A stretch of DNA of 64,000 bases, from contig JABWDB010000004.1 of the NCBI GenBank assembly GCA_019614645.1, positions 11,904,001-11,968,000 on the forward strand, written 5' to 3'. The position numbers were made by a program, and so were the translations under genes. Positions 1 through 11,200 of the stretch are shown one piece after another (position 1 is the stretch's first letter; each line of letters opens with the position of its first letter). The stretch comes from Stratiolaelaps scimitus. Lineage: Eukaryota; Arthropoda; Arachnida; Mesostigmata; Laelapidae. A model generated the notes under the pieces. The model worked only from the letters and a program-made list of their open reading frames with translations, ran no database searches and was not told where the DNA came from.

Positions 1-3000
1 TGGATTCCAGATGGGCGGCTCAACGAGGCGCCCAGTAACTGCCATCCCATTGAGAACGGTAATATTGAGTACAACAGGCATCGCCGAATAGTACAGTGGC
101 TGGGTGCAGTATGGCCACATATAAGGACACTCCGTGAAATCGATGTAGGACGGACTTAGTGTGGCCTGCGGTGTGTACGCCCTCAGGGCCCGATAGGCCT
201 CGATCAAGTTGAGCTTACCCCAGCCTTGCTCGAACATGTTCGGGCCGGACAGTCGACGGGCCGACGATAACAGGGCCTGCTTCATCGAGGCGGGATTGAC
301 CAACGGAAAAAGGTCGAGAACGCCCGAAAGCAGTAACGTAACAGCTCCCGCTACAACGGGCGAAGCCACTGACGTGCCTGATAGTGAACGGCAGCCACCA
401 CCCATAGCTGATCCATAGACTGTGCTGCCATACGAGACGAGATCGGGCTTCAAGCGGCCATAGCCTGCCGGCAACTCCCAAGTGGTCATTCCTCGAGACG
501 AGAATTTGGCAATTTCATTTTCGAAGTTGATGCCTCCGACACCGATCACGTCCATCTGGTCAGCTGGATTATTCAGTGTGCCGTACAAGGGACCGTCATT
601 GCCAATTGCGCTGAAAATTCAGTGTGCGCGAAGACATATGCAAAAGACAACACAGTCGCTTGAATCGTTCACCTTGGAAAAACCCCAGTCGATGTAACTC
701 GATGTCATCATCCCCTTTCCATTTCTGATAGTGCGTTAATTGGCCTTCGGCTACTACTTATCTAGCATACTAGGAAGCTTATAATGGTTATAATTTCATA
801 TGGCATGGCGGCTGAGATTTTCAGTGTCATTCTAATATTTGCTGTCTGTTTTTCCTCCTCTTCACATGTGTATATACCTGATCATGATGATGTTATTGGC
901 TGTGAGTTCCCACACTTTGTCGACAAAGGGCTTATCCATAAAATCGGGGCCTCCAATTGATAGATTGAGAATGTTGATCCTCTTAAGGATAGCATAATTA
1001 AAGGCGTCAAGAAACCAGGAGGTGTATGACACCTGGGCATTAGTGAAAACTCTGAATATGTGTACTTCAGCCTCTGGAGCGAACCCACGACATTCCGGAT
1101 GGTCAGAAGCAATGACACCTGCCACAAAGGTTCCTGAAAACGAGACACACGTTAATACAAGCAAGCTCTCCTCCGCTGTTCTGAAGAAAGCGTTATGGTA
1201 TCTCGACAACTCTGCTTTTAATACAGTAAATACATTCATGGTCAGCCAGGGTAGAAAAAATATCAAAAAATATACGACTACAACTACTAACCATGGCCTA
1301 GGCCGTCATCTGTGGTTTTCTCGTTTGTCCAGTCCGTTCGCTCCAGAATGCCGCGAAAATGTGGGTGATCCCCTCCGAGTCCGGTGTCGAATACAGCCAC
1401 CCTAACACCAGCGCCTCGGATACCTGAATTTAGAACAGAAAATAGCAATCAACACAACAGGTTACAATATGGTGGTACTTACTAAATAGCAGGTCACATT
1501 CGTTAATGTATAGTTTGATATATATATATATATATCAGATCGCAGGAAGTTTATCATGTCCGTTGTCGATTGCCCTGTTTGGGGCCTCGGTTTGGTTCAG
1601 CCGGGCAGCCGCCACGGCTAGAAACAGGGGCCTTCTAAGGAAAACGCAACGCACGACAGCGCTCAAGATAATACAAGCATACAGAACAGTGAGCACGTCG
1701 TCTTGGCTGGTACCCCGCCATGGGCTCTGGTGGCCGACGAGCGACGCAGGCTCTGGGATAAAGGCCCCGGGGCCTCCAAGGAGGCAGAAAGAGAAGCGAT
1801 GCTTGCTGCTTGGCAGGAGGAGTGGACCGCACTACGCAGAGGTGACCCCGGAGCAAAGGTCCGCGATCTGATACCCAACATAAAGAAGTGGATGGACCGT
1901 CCGGGGGTACAGATGGATTTCTTCCTGACCCAGGTAATCACCGGTCACGGAGATTTCCAAACATACCTCGACGACTTTAATGTGACCCCACAATCGGGAA
2001 GCTGTATTCACTGTATGGAGGGTGCGAGGGATGCTTTCCATACGCTGCTCGTCTGTCCTGCCCTGTGAGGCCTGGTCAGCATAAGCATTCTCCGTCATAA
2101 AAAAAATGTATGTATAGATATATATATATGTATTTAGGAATTAGTTGGGTCCAGGACCGAGGCCGACATTATATATATATATATATATATATATATTGCA
2201 GTGCTCCAGCAACTAACTTACCAAGCTCCCATAGGGTATCCGCTTGGAGTACTTGCGTCACCTGCCGTGTGTTGACCACTCGTAGGAGTTTGCGACTCTG
2301 TTGAGGCTTCTCGCCGACAATATCAAAAAACACCTCCGGACTATGATAGGCGACATTCTTTTTTTTCTTGACCTTTTTCTTGTTGTCAGTAGACCTTCTC
2401 TCCTTCGAGGTGGGCCCCGTGAACTCGTTCGACTCATTTAAGTCTTGCTGCTGCTTTTGTTGTTGAACACCTCGATGTGGGACCTTCTTTTTCTTCTTTG
2501 GTGGCTCAACGGGCGAGGGCGTAATCCTCACCAACTTCACTCCTGAACCGACGACTTCCCTTGATGAATCGGTTGAATTTATCACAGAAAATAGCCTCCG
2601 CATAGACTTGTGCGGAGAAACGTACCGCACCTCGGGGTGCTCCCAAAGCCGGCCGAGGTTCGCCGACGTCGTCCGTATCACCTCGAAGTCACTCGCCAGC
2701 TGGCCGAATTTCACACGTGGCACGATCTCGTACGCATCGTGTTCGAGAGCGGCGTTGATATATCGATGTCGGGCTTCCGGAGTCAGATAGTGACGAAAAT
2801 AGACGAGATGTTCATTGGGTAGCGAATCGGTCGAGTAGGCGATTCGTATACTGACATCGTTGTCTAATCCGGATGGCAGGATGTCCACGGGTGTACTGAG
2901 GATGTTTCCCAAAGACTCCGCCGGCTGAGCCCCTAACTCCAACGCACCCGCGAGGCAGAATAGTGTCAGGAGCGCCAGTGCTGGAAGGAGCAGGCTGCTC

Positions 3001-3020
3001 CACCCGGCGCCCGTCCGAAG
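1..3020 (-). CDS. MBTPS1: Membrane-bound transcription factor site-1 protease (S1P), N-terminal part, truncated by the window edge
   Basis: S1P is a subtilisin/kexin-like serine protease of the Golgi that makes the first cut in SREBP and ATF6. Minus-strand exons are 2222-3020, 1292-1423, 878-1133 and 1-610, all with GT-AG borders and compatible phases; the rest lies left of the window. Assuming the start codon at 5105-5107, the 600 residues seen contain a hydrophobic signal segment (about 8-25), a prodomain with DFEVI and an RKLL maturation-type site, then the catalytic domain. Catalytic Asp280 lies in VFDTGL, His311 in GLGHGT, the oxyanion Asn401 in IGNDGP and Ser477 in LSGTSVASP. The Asp-His spacing of 31 equals that of human S1P as I recall it. 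The match runs on through [14 protein letters not shown] and [12 protein letters not shown], which are characteristic of this family rather than of furin-type convertases. The prodomain carries lysine- and glutamine-rich inserts. The first intron of the catalytic part (1424-2221) holds a retrotransposon fragment. Confidence 0.96.
1518..1536. repeat. TA dinucleotide microsatellite
   Basis: Short AT run at the 5' edge of the retrotransposon fragment in the MBTPS1 intron. Confidence 0.8.
1545..2106 (+). mobile_element. Non-LTR (R1/Jockey-like LINE) retrotransposon 3' fragment, 5'-truncated and frameshifted
   Basis: The plus strand encodes the tail of a LINE ORF2 protein. One frame carries [20 protein letters not shown] (1635-1694). 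A shift near 1695 moves the reading to VVLAGTPPW and on to a TGA at 2066-2068. The last part has the usual thumb and zinc-knuckle end: [17 protein letters not shown], then C-x2-C-x8-H-x4-C (CIHC..H..C). A short A-run at about 2098-2106 looks like the poly(A) tail. It lies in an MBTPS1 intron, antisense to the host gene, between two TA microsatellites. The missing reverse transcriptase core, the frameshift and the truncation show it is dead. Confidence 0.85.
2170..2196. repeat. TA dinucleotide microsatellite
   Basis: Pure TA run in the MBTPS1 intron, 25 bp downstream (minus strand) of the donor at 2221-2220. It is read through as a Tyr/Ile run if the donor is skipped. Confidence 0.9.
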
Positions 3021-5104
3021 CTGGAAATTGAACGGTGAAATACAGCAAATGAGATGCGGGTGCGAAATGCGGCGGTTCGGGGTACAAAGGTGATACGGAA
3101 CTAGCGTTTAACTAGCGATAAGTCTAGAATAAGTTTTCACGACGATTCTACATGTATAGAATTAACACTTAATAATTCAATGATGCAGCGACAAACGGGG
3201 TTGAAAATGCATGATGCGTCATGGGGTCAATAATCATAAGCATAATAATGATTACGATGATTATTTTTGCAATTATTGTTGCTGAATCAGAAGGGTGATG
3301 ATCCTTACAAGCAAGGGTGGTAGTAGTATGTCATTTTCGGGAAAATGTACGAAATAAGGTGTGGCCTACTGATCATATGGCCGCCGTTCACACGTGTGGA
3401 CCGAGCTCCAAGCTGTGTCTTGACAAAATCTCAACCAAAGGCGCATGGGGGTGGACAACTGATACCCAGGTTAGATACACAACAAACCTTGCTTGTGTAC
3501 CCTAAGGCGCGTGTGTGTTGAAAAATCAAGCAGATCCCGCACTACTAGACTACTGATCAGCTATGGTAGTCTTTCTAACAAGAAACGAACTCCGTTTAGT
3601 TAATTATATACATATATATATATATATTTATGTTTTAAATAAAAATACAACGGTCTTGTATGAAGGTAAAAACTACAAGGAGTAGTTATAACAATTGCAC
3701 GTTCAGTTAATAAAGGAGCATTCGAATAGAATTGACAAAAAGATATTTTCACAAGCTTACGCGCACAATCGGAAAACGCTCGGCTACATAGCCTTTATCA
3801 TAGAGCACTAGCCGAAAAACAATGCCCTTACTACGACGCATGTAAGCACTCGGTTAGTTTGATCGAGTGTCACAACAGGAAATCATGTCACACCAAGAGT
3901 AAGTTTTGCAAGGAAACGACCCGTAGCAATTATGGCGCCCTTTAGTGTAAACTCGACACTGTGAGCTAGATCTCTACAGATTGTCTTTTTATTCTCTACG
4001 TTATTCAATGAAACAAAACGACGTATTTTTTTGCGTTCGTAACATGCTCTACCAACATCTAAGTAGCACTACCAGTGATCAACAATGAAAGAAAACGCGG
4101 TTAATTGTAAGAAAAAAATGAATGGTGCCATTCGAGTAAGGTAGAATTTAAGTTTCCAAGCAAGCTCCGGGCACCTACGAACTTTATATATAGTTCGGAT
4201 GAGGCTCAGAGCGAGACAGTCATGATTTACAATCAGCTCAGGCATGACTAGACCATTTCAGGCTAGCTGCTTTCGAAATCGGGTCACTGAATCAGCCTAC
4301 ACGTAACTTCGTAAAGCTGCCAGCCCGCAACTCATCAAACATGAGTCCGATATTGTAGAGTGAACATTTTTTTTTCTTTGAACTTCCTACGATTTATCAT
4401 CTATCAAACGATCTCGGGTAGAGAAGACTCGAGCGTAGTGCCCAGGGTAGTACTATTACGCCGCATTCTTATGATTACAATTGATTATATAACAGCAGTG
4501 CTACCTCTGTGCGAGACAAAATTTTTTTCACCGTCACTAATCTCGTCGACACTTGTGTTTTTTGTCGCCGAGACAGGATGACGCCAAATTATACAGCACT
4601 GCCACATACAACGATAGATACACCGTAACACTTGTAATACACTATGATACCGACATATCCGCTATACATATTCGTTTCGATGTGATTACTACTAGTACGA
4701 TTACTGCGGAGAGAACAAAGAAAAGCTACTATTAGTGTTGTTACTGCTGTTGACGTACCTCGGTTGAATGCGAATAGAAACCGCTAATTCGCTGTGTCTC
4801 TCCAACTGAGTATATTTCTTACTCTAAAGTGAGCTGGTGCCCAGGGCGCAGGTTTCTTCTTTTAAGGCGCAGTTGGACTGGCTGATGGATATACCTTTTC
4901 TTTCTACGAAGTGGTGACGTCGCAGTAAGCAAAGCAGTAGCAATGTTTGTTGTACAGGTACGGTGTGCGTGTTTACCTTACTGGACTACACTAACTGATA
5001 TTATCATGTATACCTCATATAGAATTATGGATAGATGGCACAATTTAGGCGGAGTCCCATTGGACTCATTGGTGGACATCGCATCCAATCGATGCGAAAC
5101 TTAC
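3021..5104 (-). other. Presumed first intron of MBTPS1
   Basis: AT-rich, non-coding on both strands as far as I can see. It holds a TA-rich run near 3605-3628 and no recognised element. It is an intron only if the start codon at 5105-5107 is right; otherwise it is upstream sequence of MBTPS1. Confidence 0.45.
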
Positions 5105-5107
5105 CAT
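5105..5107 (-). other. MBTPS1: Putative MBTPS1 start codon at the very end of a 5' exon
   Basis: The signal-peptide exon of MBTPS1 opens at 3020 in codon phase 0 (CTT CGG ACG) and has no in-frame ATG. On the minus strand, 5107-5105 reads ATG and is followed directly by GTAAGT, a strong donor. Joining it to the acceptor after 3021-3022 gives Met-Leu-Arg-Thr and then a typical hydrophobic signal core. The exon pair, a 2.1-kb intron and the phase all fit, but the link is inferred without transcript data. Another upstream ATG exon cannot be excluded. Confidence 0.5.
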
Positions 5108-5674
5108 CGGTTCGATCCGCTCACATGGTATCCGGAGAGTCACAAATTTTCCATAAACTGCTCACTCGGGGCACAGCTTGCAGGGGTACAGATATCTCGC
5201 TCTCACCCACTCATGCACGACCTGCTCGGAGTTCGCTCAGCTGCTGAACCATCACAGAACTCTGTAGGGCCAGCCACAATTGCCAATTACATTATGTCTA
5301 GATGAAGCATAATCGCATGTGAATGTGCAGCTCGTGTTTACAATCGCTCCACTGACTCGGATCTGGCCATGAAACGAAGGAAATTGTACAACACTAACTC
5401 AGCTCGCAGCTTGATATACATTCACACTAAACCGTATGTATATATATATATATTATTCGATGGACATGTGCAAGCGGCAGCAAGCTGCAACTTGGTCAAC
5501 ACATATGTTTATTTTGATCAATTCCTTCATCTAGTGCCTACCACTGCCGCCGGTTCTACATACATACGCTCGAAACGTGATCAGCATTGGTGCTGGCCGA
5601 GATCGTCACGGTTGTGTATTTCTGCATTACTGAAATCCGCACTGTCTTTGTATGCCAGAGACCAACACGTAATT
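5108..5674. promoter_or_regulatory. Head-to-head intergenic region of MBTPS1 and MRPL28
   Basis: This ~570-bp stretch separates the proposed MBTPS1 start (minus) from the MRPL28 start (plus), so it should carry both 5' leaders and a shared or bidirectional promoter. It includes a TA run at about 5438-5453. An open frame joins MRPL28 from 5369, but its low-complexity Tyr/Ile stretch argues against translation from there. Confidence 0.5.
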
Positions 5675-6199
5675 ATGCAAAGTATACTCACCCCCACGCC
5701 GAGGAGGGTTATCTTGGAATATGTGCCGTTTGCGAAGCGGTTCCCAAAGTGCTACCAGAAGTTCCTTGAAGATCTAAAGCGACCGCGCACCCCAGTGCAT
5801 TCTGTGCCTATCAAGGAGAAGTATTTTCTCGATGAAACCACGCAGCGTCCATTGCCCGTCGTCGATACGCCAATACCAGTCATCTACCCGCCGGAAAGTC
5901 AAAAGGGTTTATGGGGCGGCGAAGGAATCGTTAAGGGCTATAAAAAGGCGTATCCCAAGAAAGCGCACCGTAAGAATGCGTTAAAAACGCAATGTGAACT
6001 ATGGGTTCCTAAGGTGTACTCTCAGGTTCTATATTCTGAGATCCTCGACAAATATCTTAAGGTTTGTAAAGTGCATCTCATGCCGGGAACGGGAGCGAAT
6101 CTGGGAAACTGACTGTTTGCCAGCAATCTGACCTCATTCGTAACCAACCGCATCAGACGAATAGATTATTTTTTTGCTACTGTTATTATTGTATCGGAC

Positions 6200-6237
<38 letters not shown>

Positions 6238-7675
6238 CGATCCGTAGAACAAGTTCATCTGCAAAATCCGAGGAGGTTAACCAAATGTATTCATAGTAGT
6301 TGTCACTTTAACAATAACTGTTTAACCACTAAAGTGTAATACGACCGAGAAAAGGTGTAACACAATATATCACATCATTGCACGCGCGTAGAAAACAATA
6401 TTACTAATAAAAACTACGTACTACACAATATGAACTACTTTATATGGAATCCATTTATGGTGTTTTGTGAGCGTAATAGCATTAGAAGGTTGGTTTGGAA
6501 ATTCGTTTGTAGGATAAAGTTGGGCCAACAAAATAAATGTTGTGCTGAAATAGCTAGATCGAAGACTCTCCAGATGAGACAAGTGTATTATCCTATTGGC
6601 AGATTTCTCACTCTGTTGATATAAATTGTGTACAAAATATTCGAATATTCCTCCTTCATCGACAGGTGTCGATAACATAATGCAGATTACAGCCAACACG
6701 ACATAGCGCAACCTTGAAATCGAGTCATTATAAAATGCTTACTTTATACCTCTTAGTTTATTGGCCATGTGGGAAATTCGCACGCGGCACATTGTGTGCA
6801 GGGTATTCCGTGAGTTACGAACTTCTGAATGAATGCCTAAACAATATTTGACACTTTCGAAAATAGTGAGTATTCAGATAGCAATGTTTATATATATATA
6901 TATATATATATATAGATATGTATATATATAAGGAAAAATATCGAATCAAATTTCCAAGAGACGGTAAACTTTGCTCAAAATCCCACGAGCACCACAAAAT
7001 TTGAGCCAATGTTGAAGTTCGGGGGAGGTTACCTCAGAAGCCTTAAAATTTGGGTTTGGCTTCCATACAGCTACGAGTCACTGAAAACTCTGATGAAACT
7101 GCCATAGCGTGAAGGAGACCGCCACTAAATCAGTACGCCTAGTAATAATAATTAAAATTAACAGTATTAATATTTAAAAGTAAGCATATTAAAAACTATT
7201 ACATAACCGAAAAATTGAATGAGGACAGAAAGCGGTGGACAATCTGGTCAAATCTTTCTGAATTTTTCAATACTTGCAGACAGAGGTCACTCAGTTCGCT
7301 CTGGAACAGATCGACGCGAATTTGGGCTTGGATATGTATCTGCTGAAAACGCCGGTACAGGACCTCAATTCGCAGTTGGCGTTTAATCTTCGTCGGAAGA
7401 TTCTCCTTGCACTCGTTCGAAAAGAAATCTACCCCGACGATCCGGAGAAACGCGAGCGAATTCTAGCGAAGTATGCTGAATTTGTTATCCCTGAGGAAGA
7501 GGCCGAATGGTTCGGTTTGAATATCCGTGACGCGACTTTTAAACTACTGGAAAAGGAACAATATGCCATGTGGGAAGGAACGCCTCTCAAGCATCAGCTG
7601 CGGGCCGAGCTCATCGCGAGTCTCAAGGCTGGAGCGAAAGGTGGCGAAAATGCCGAGAATACGCAGTCGTCATAG
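5675..7675 (+). CDS. MRPL28: Large ribosomal subunit protein bL28m (mitochondrial ribosomal protein L28)
   Basis: Component of the large subunit of the mitochondrial ribosome. Coding exons are 5675-6061 and 7280-7675 (stop TAG), joined in phase 0 by a 1.2-kb GT-AG intron. The product is 260 residues; human bL28m is about 256. Diagnostic blocks are IYPPESQKGLWGGEG (about 73-87), SEILDKYLK at the end of exon 1, LGLDMYLLKTPVQDL at the start of exon 2, and EFVIPEEEAEWFGL near the C-terminus, all collinear with the metazoan protein. The ATG at 5675 is chosen because the homologous part begins just after it (RRVILEYVPFAKRFP) and the open frame further upstream is low complexity. A further 5' coding exon is possible but not needed. 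A polyadenylation signal follows at 8007. Confidence 0.93.
6201..6235. repeat. TA dinucleotide microsatellite
   Basis: Uninterrupted TA run of 35 bp in the MRPL28 intron. Confidence 0.95.
6888..6930. repeat. TA dinucleotide microsatellite, interrupted
   Basis: TA run with a GATATG interruption in the MRPL28 intron. Confidence 0.9.
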
Positions 7676-8006
7676 GGATCTCATCTGTAACACGGTGTAA
7701 TAATATAGGCAGCAGAACACTGAATCTGCCTGTGAACACGACTATTCCTTTCAATCATTGGGAGCGAGAGAACGAGTTTATTCGGAATCGACCACAGGTT
7801 CCGATACGTGGTTAAACCTCGTGCAAAGAGTCATTCACGTGCCTGTGTGTGCTGGGAAAAGAAAACGGGGCAGACTTAGCTCTCTATTTGAATATTCACA
7901 GCTTAGCCGGTTTAGACTGAAATCTAAAAAAAAAAGAACATATTGAGCTAGTGGCGGTAAGTCTTGGAGACCTTGAAGTCCCAAATATGATGTATATGTT
8001 GTTAAT

Positions 8007-8012
8007 AATAAA
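8007..8012 (+). terminator. Polyadenylation signal of MRPL28
   Basis: Canonical AATAAA about 330 bp after the MRPL28 stop codon, in a T-rich and A-rich setting. Confidence 0.65.
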
Positions 8013-8062
8013 ATAACGAAGGAATAGCCATTTTAAACGATTTAATTAAAAACGGTTGCTCT

Positions 8063-8068
8063 TTTATT
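8063..8068 (-). terminator. Polyadenylation signal of REV1
   Basis: Minus-strand AATAAA (TTTATT on plus) about 230 bp after the REV1 stop at 8297. It faces the MRPL28 signal only ~50 bp away, so the two 3' ends should abut or overlap. Confidence 0.6.
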
Positions 8069-8296
8069 TACACTTGTGTTTTCTGGATATCGGTAATACG
8101 GAATAACAATGTTGGGTCGTAATAGAGTCAAAAGGCCACTATCCAACCCAGACAATATGCACAAGTATTTAAGAAATGCTTGTTAACGCGACAGCGAGAC
8201 TTACTAAATACGCTTTAATAAAAATAGATAAATACATATGATACACATACGTACACATCGGCCACAAGCAGAGCACCCGTGGTGGGTTTAGTCGAA

Positions 8297-11200
8297 TCAT
8301 AGTTGAATAGAGATATCTCCACTAGCCATCTTGGTATTGACGAATGACTGCACCCTCTCACGAATTGTATAGCATGTCCGCGACCAGACATTAACGCCTT
8401 TGGGCAAGCCCTTTCGTACTTGCCGGATCATACTTCTCAATAGAGCAGTACAGGATCGAGGGTCTATCAGAGCGACCTGCTGTAGGGTAGTTATCCATGC
8501 GGAGATGTCCGCCTCAGTCGGTTCAAGAGGACCACTTACCCATTCCTGAAGTAAGCTACACAAATGGAAGAGTTTCTTCGGACCAAACGATGCAGTCTAA
8601 AATTTGAAGAAAAACACAGCGAAATTTTATCAGTGAAAATAGGAGAAATATAATCTAATGCATCTTCCTATGAAAACGTCGTCGTAGAGGATCTTGGATT
8701 AGGGATAAAAACTAACGAACGATATTGGTAATTATCTTTGTATACCAGCTGGAACCTGGAGCATTAGCCAATCGTCCGAAACAATGAGAAGTGAAGCGAA
8801 ACTTACCGCATGATCACCGGCTGGCGAAGGCTCCAATTTGTATGGTTTCGCCTCCTCTAGCATTGTGGGTAATGCGTTCTCTGTTGCTGACAGTTCGTGC
8901 AATGTTGATAGAGGAGCTGGTACCAACTCGCCGCGAGCCTCCTTGCCGAACTCAATCACCCTTCGTATGTCCAACTGGCCGCGTGTTTTCGATTCTTTTC
9001 GAGCTTTGATGGTTACCCTCGATTTGTTCAGCTTTTTATTTGGGGTCGTTGTCTTCCGGGAAGTTACAGCTGTTATCGTATGCGGTTCGTCTATGAGCAT
9101 AGGACAGCCCTCATCACCAGACTCATCGGTACTCGACAGTATGTATATCTCTATGGGTGCTTTATTTTCTGCCCGTTTCTGGTCAAACGAGGGTCCTGGT
9201 TGTGTACCGCTTTTGCCAGGTGAAGCAGTCAAGTGGTCGGTGCTAATTGCGGGCCCAAGGAATGACTCAATGTTCGAGATCTTGGGGATGCTGCGAATGG
9301 ATGTCAGTTTCGATAGAGTGATTCCCAAACCACGGATGTCTTTTATAGCCGGCTTAAGCTTCCCATAGAGACTGTGGACACTCTTAGCTATCATACCCTT
9401 GTCTGCGATAGGTATCTTGAAGGTTTCCGATTTAGCCAACTGGTCACATCTACCACAGCCGAGATATTTCATTGTTTCTTCGGGTGCGCTTGGATGCCGT
9501 ACAAGAATTCTTAAACGGAGCATTTCCGCTGCCAAGTTGGAATTCTGTAGGCGCTTGTACACCTCGTCGACAAGTTCGTTGAGACAATTAGTGACCTCGC
9601 TGATCTGTTTGAAACGCATGCCATAATTTATTTCAACAGAGATATTTTTCCGTTGAGTTGTTAATGCGTCTTTAATCGTTCGAGTACAAATTCCCTTGGC
9701 CAGTTCGATCAGTTTTTGTGCTTGATTCACTCCAAAGAGCTCCTTCAGCTCGGCGAGAGGAACGTTCTGCAGTTCGACGCATGTCGAGACGCCAAGATCT
9801 CTCAGCTTGATTTCTGTCGAATCACCAACGCCCGGAATCTCGCTGACCTTCTTATCCGACATGAATTCGGCTACTTGGCCCTCACCGATATAACAGAAAC
9901 CGTCGGGTTTGGCTTTCTTTGTTGCGAGTCGCGCAATCAACATATTTGGTCCCATGCCGACAGTACAGGTGCAGCTACTCTTCTCGAGGATGGTGCTTTT
10001 TAGGTACTGGCCTATTTCTTCTGGCGTGCAGCGCGTATCCTCAATGACGTCGCTAACATCGGCAAAGAGCTCGTCGACACTTTGCGCTTCGATATTTAGA
10101 GTTAATGAAGCCACTGCATCATAGAGGCACTTGGATACCTCTTCAAAACCTTCGAAATCGTACGGCAGAACGACAAGATCGGGGCAGAGCGCTTGCGCCT
10201 GACCAAGATACATGCTCGCGTGAACGCCAAACTGCCGGGCAGCATAGTTGCAACATGAGATCTCTGCCGTGGACGCGTCGTGCCAGTTCCAGCTTCGGTA
10301 GTCGGTCAGGTCGAGATTGGGATCTTGATTTTTGCGTTTCGCTTTGAGATTACTACAAACAGCCACCGGTTTGAGTTTCAGCTCGGGCCGGTTTCGCATC
10401 GCTACCGAGGCAAAAAAGCAATCCATGTCGATATGCATGTAAACGCTTTCTAGAGACTCGTTCTGTGAGCTGCCCATGCTTCGTAGAGATTCGCGGCCAC
10501 TCAGCTGATGAGCAGGGCTTTCCGTCATCGATTTGAGGTACTCTCTCATCTTCACTTTCATCGTTGCAATAAACGACAGTCGACTCTTCGCGAAGAACTT
10601 CTCGACAAAGCCGACATCGGACGCCGTTCGGGGCTCTTCCTTCTTGACGAAGTCCTTCTTCTTCATTTCCGGCCGGGGGCCTTCGGCGTCCTTGCCAATG
10701 ACGATGTCCGAGATTGTCCCACATGTGGTCGCTGTCGACGCCCCTTCAACAACCCCTTGTCGATAATCGAACACAGTGCGCTTCTTCTCGAGATAGTAGT
10801 CGGCCACGGCCAGCCTGCGGCCAGCAGTGATCGAATCCACAATCCATTCTGGCTTAACGGCGTGTTTCAGCCAGTCGGCCTTCTTAGCTTTTGACAGGTT
10901 GCAGCATATCACATAGTGGTTTGTACCCCGCACAAAATAGTTCATGTAGCCACCACCGTGGATGCCGACAAGCCGGCGGAGTTCATCCGCGGGAGGTTGC
11001 GTGTAGCCGTTAACATGGATAGACACACCTGAGAATAGCAATTCTCAAGGTAAGAACATGGGAAATGTAACGTACAAGAAACGTCAAACGGAGAACTTTG
11101 ACAATGGTAATTTGAGGCCTATTTTGCCTATGTATTGATTTCTAGACGCGTTGTACTGTAGTCTGATCAAGGTGCGCTATGATATCTTGTGAGGCGTTTG

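Larger units (their letters stand above)
6062..7279 (+). other. MRPL28 intron with two TA microsatellites
   Basis: The donor GTTTGT at 6062 and the acceptor TTGCAG ending at 7279 bound the intron. It contains TA runs at 6201-6235 and 6888-6930 and no recognised gene. Confidence 0.85.

Noticed and set aside
862..1405. Plus-strand 127-codon frame overlapping MBTPS1
   Set aside because: It is the antisense shadow of the MBTPS1 exons at 878-1133 and 1292-1423; no independent support.
5369..5674. N-terminal extension of MRPL28 from an ATG at 5369
   Set aside because: The extra ~100 residues translate a TA-rich Tyr/Ile stretch and have no counterpart in bL28m. The ATG at 5675 gives the family length.
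8838..10894. Plus-strand frames of 95-176 codons across REV1
   Set aside because: They are antisense shadows of the REV1 exon, which has clear polymerase motifs on the minus strand.
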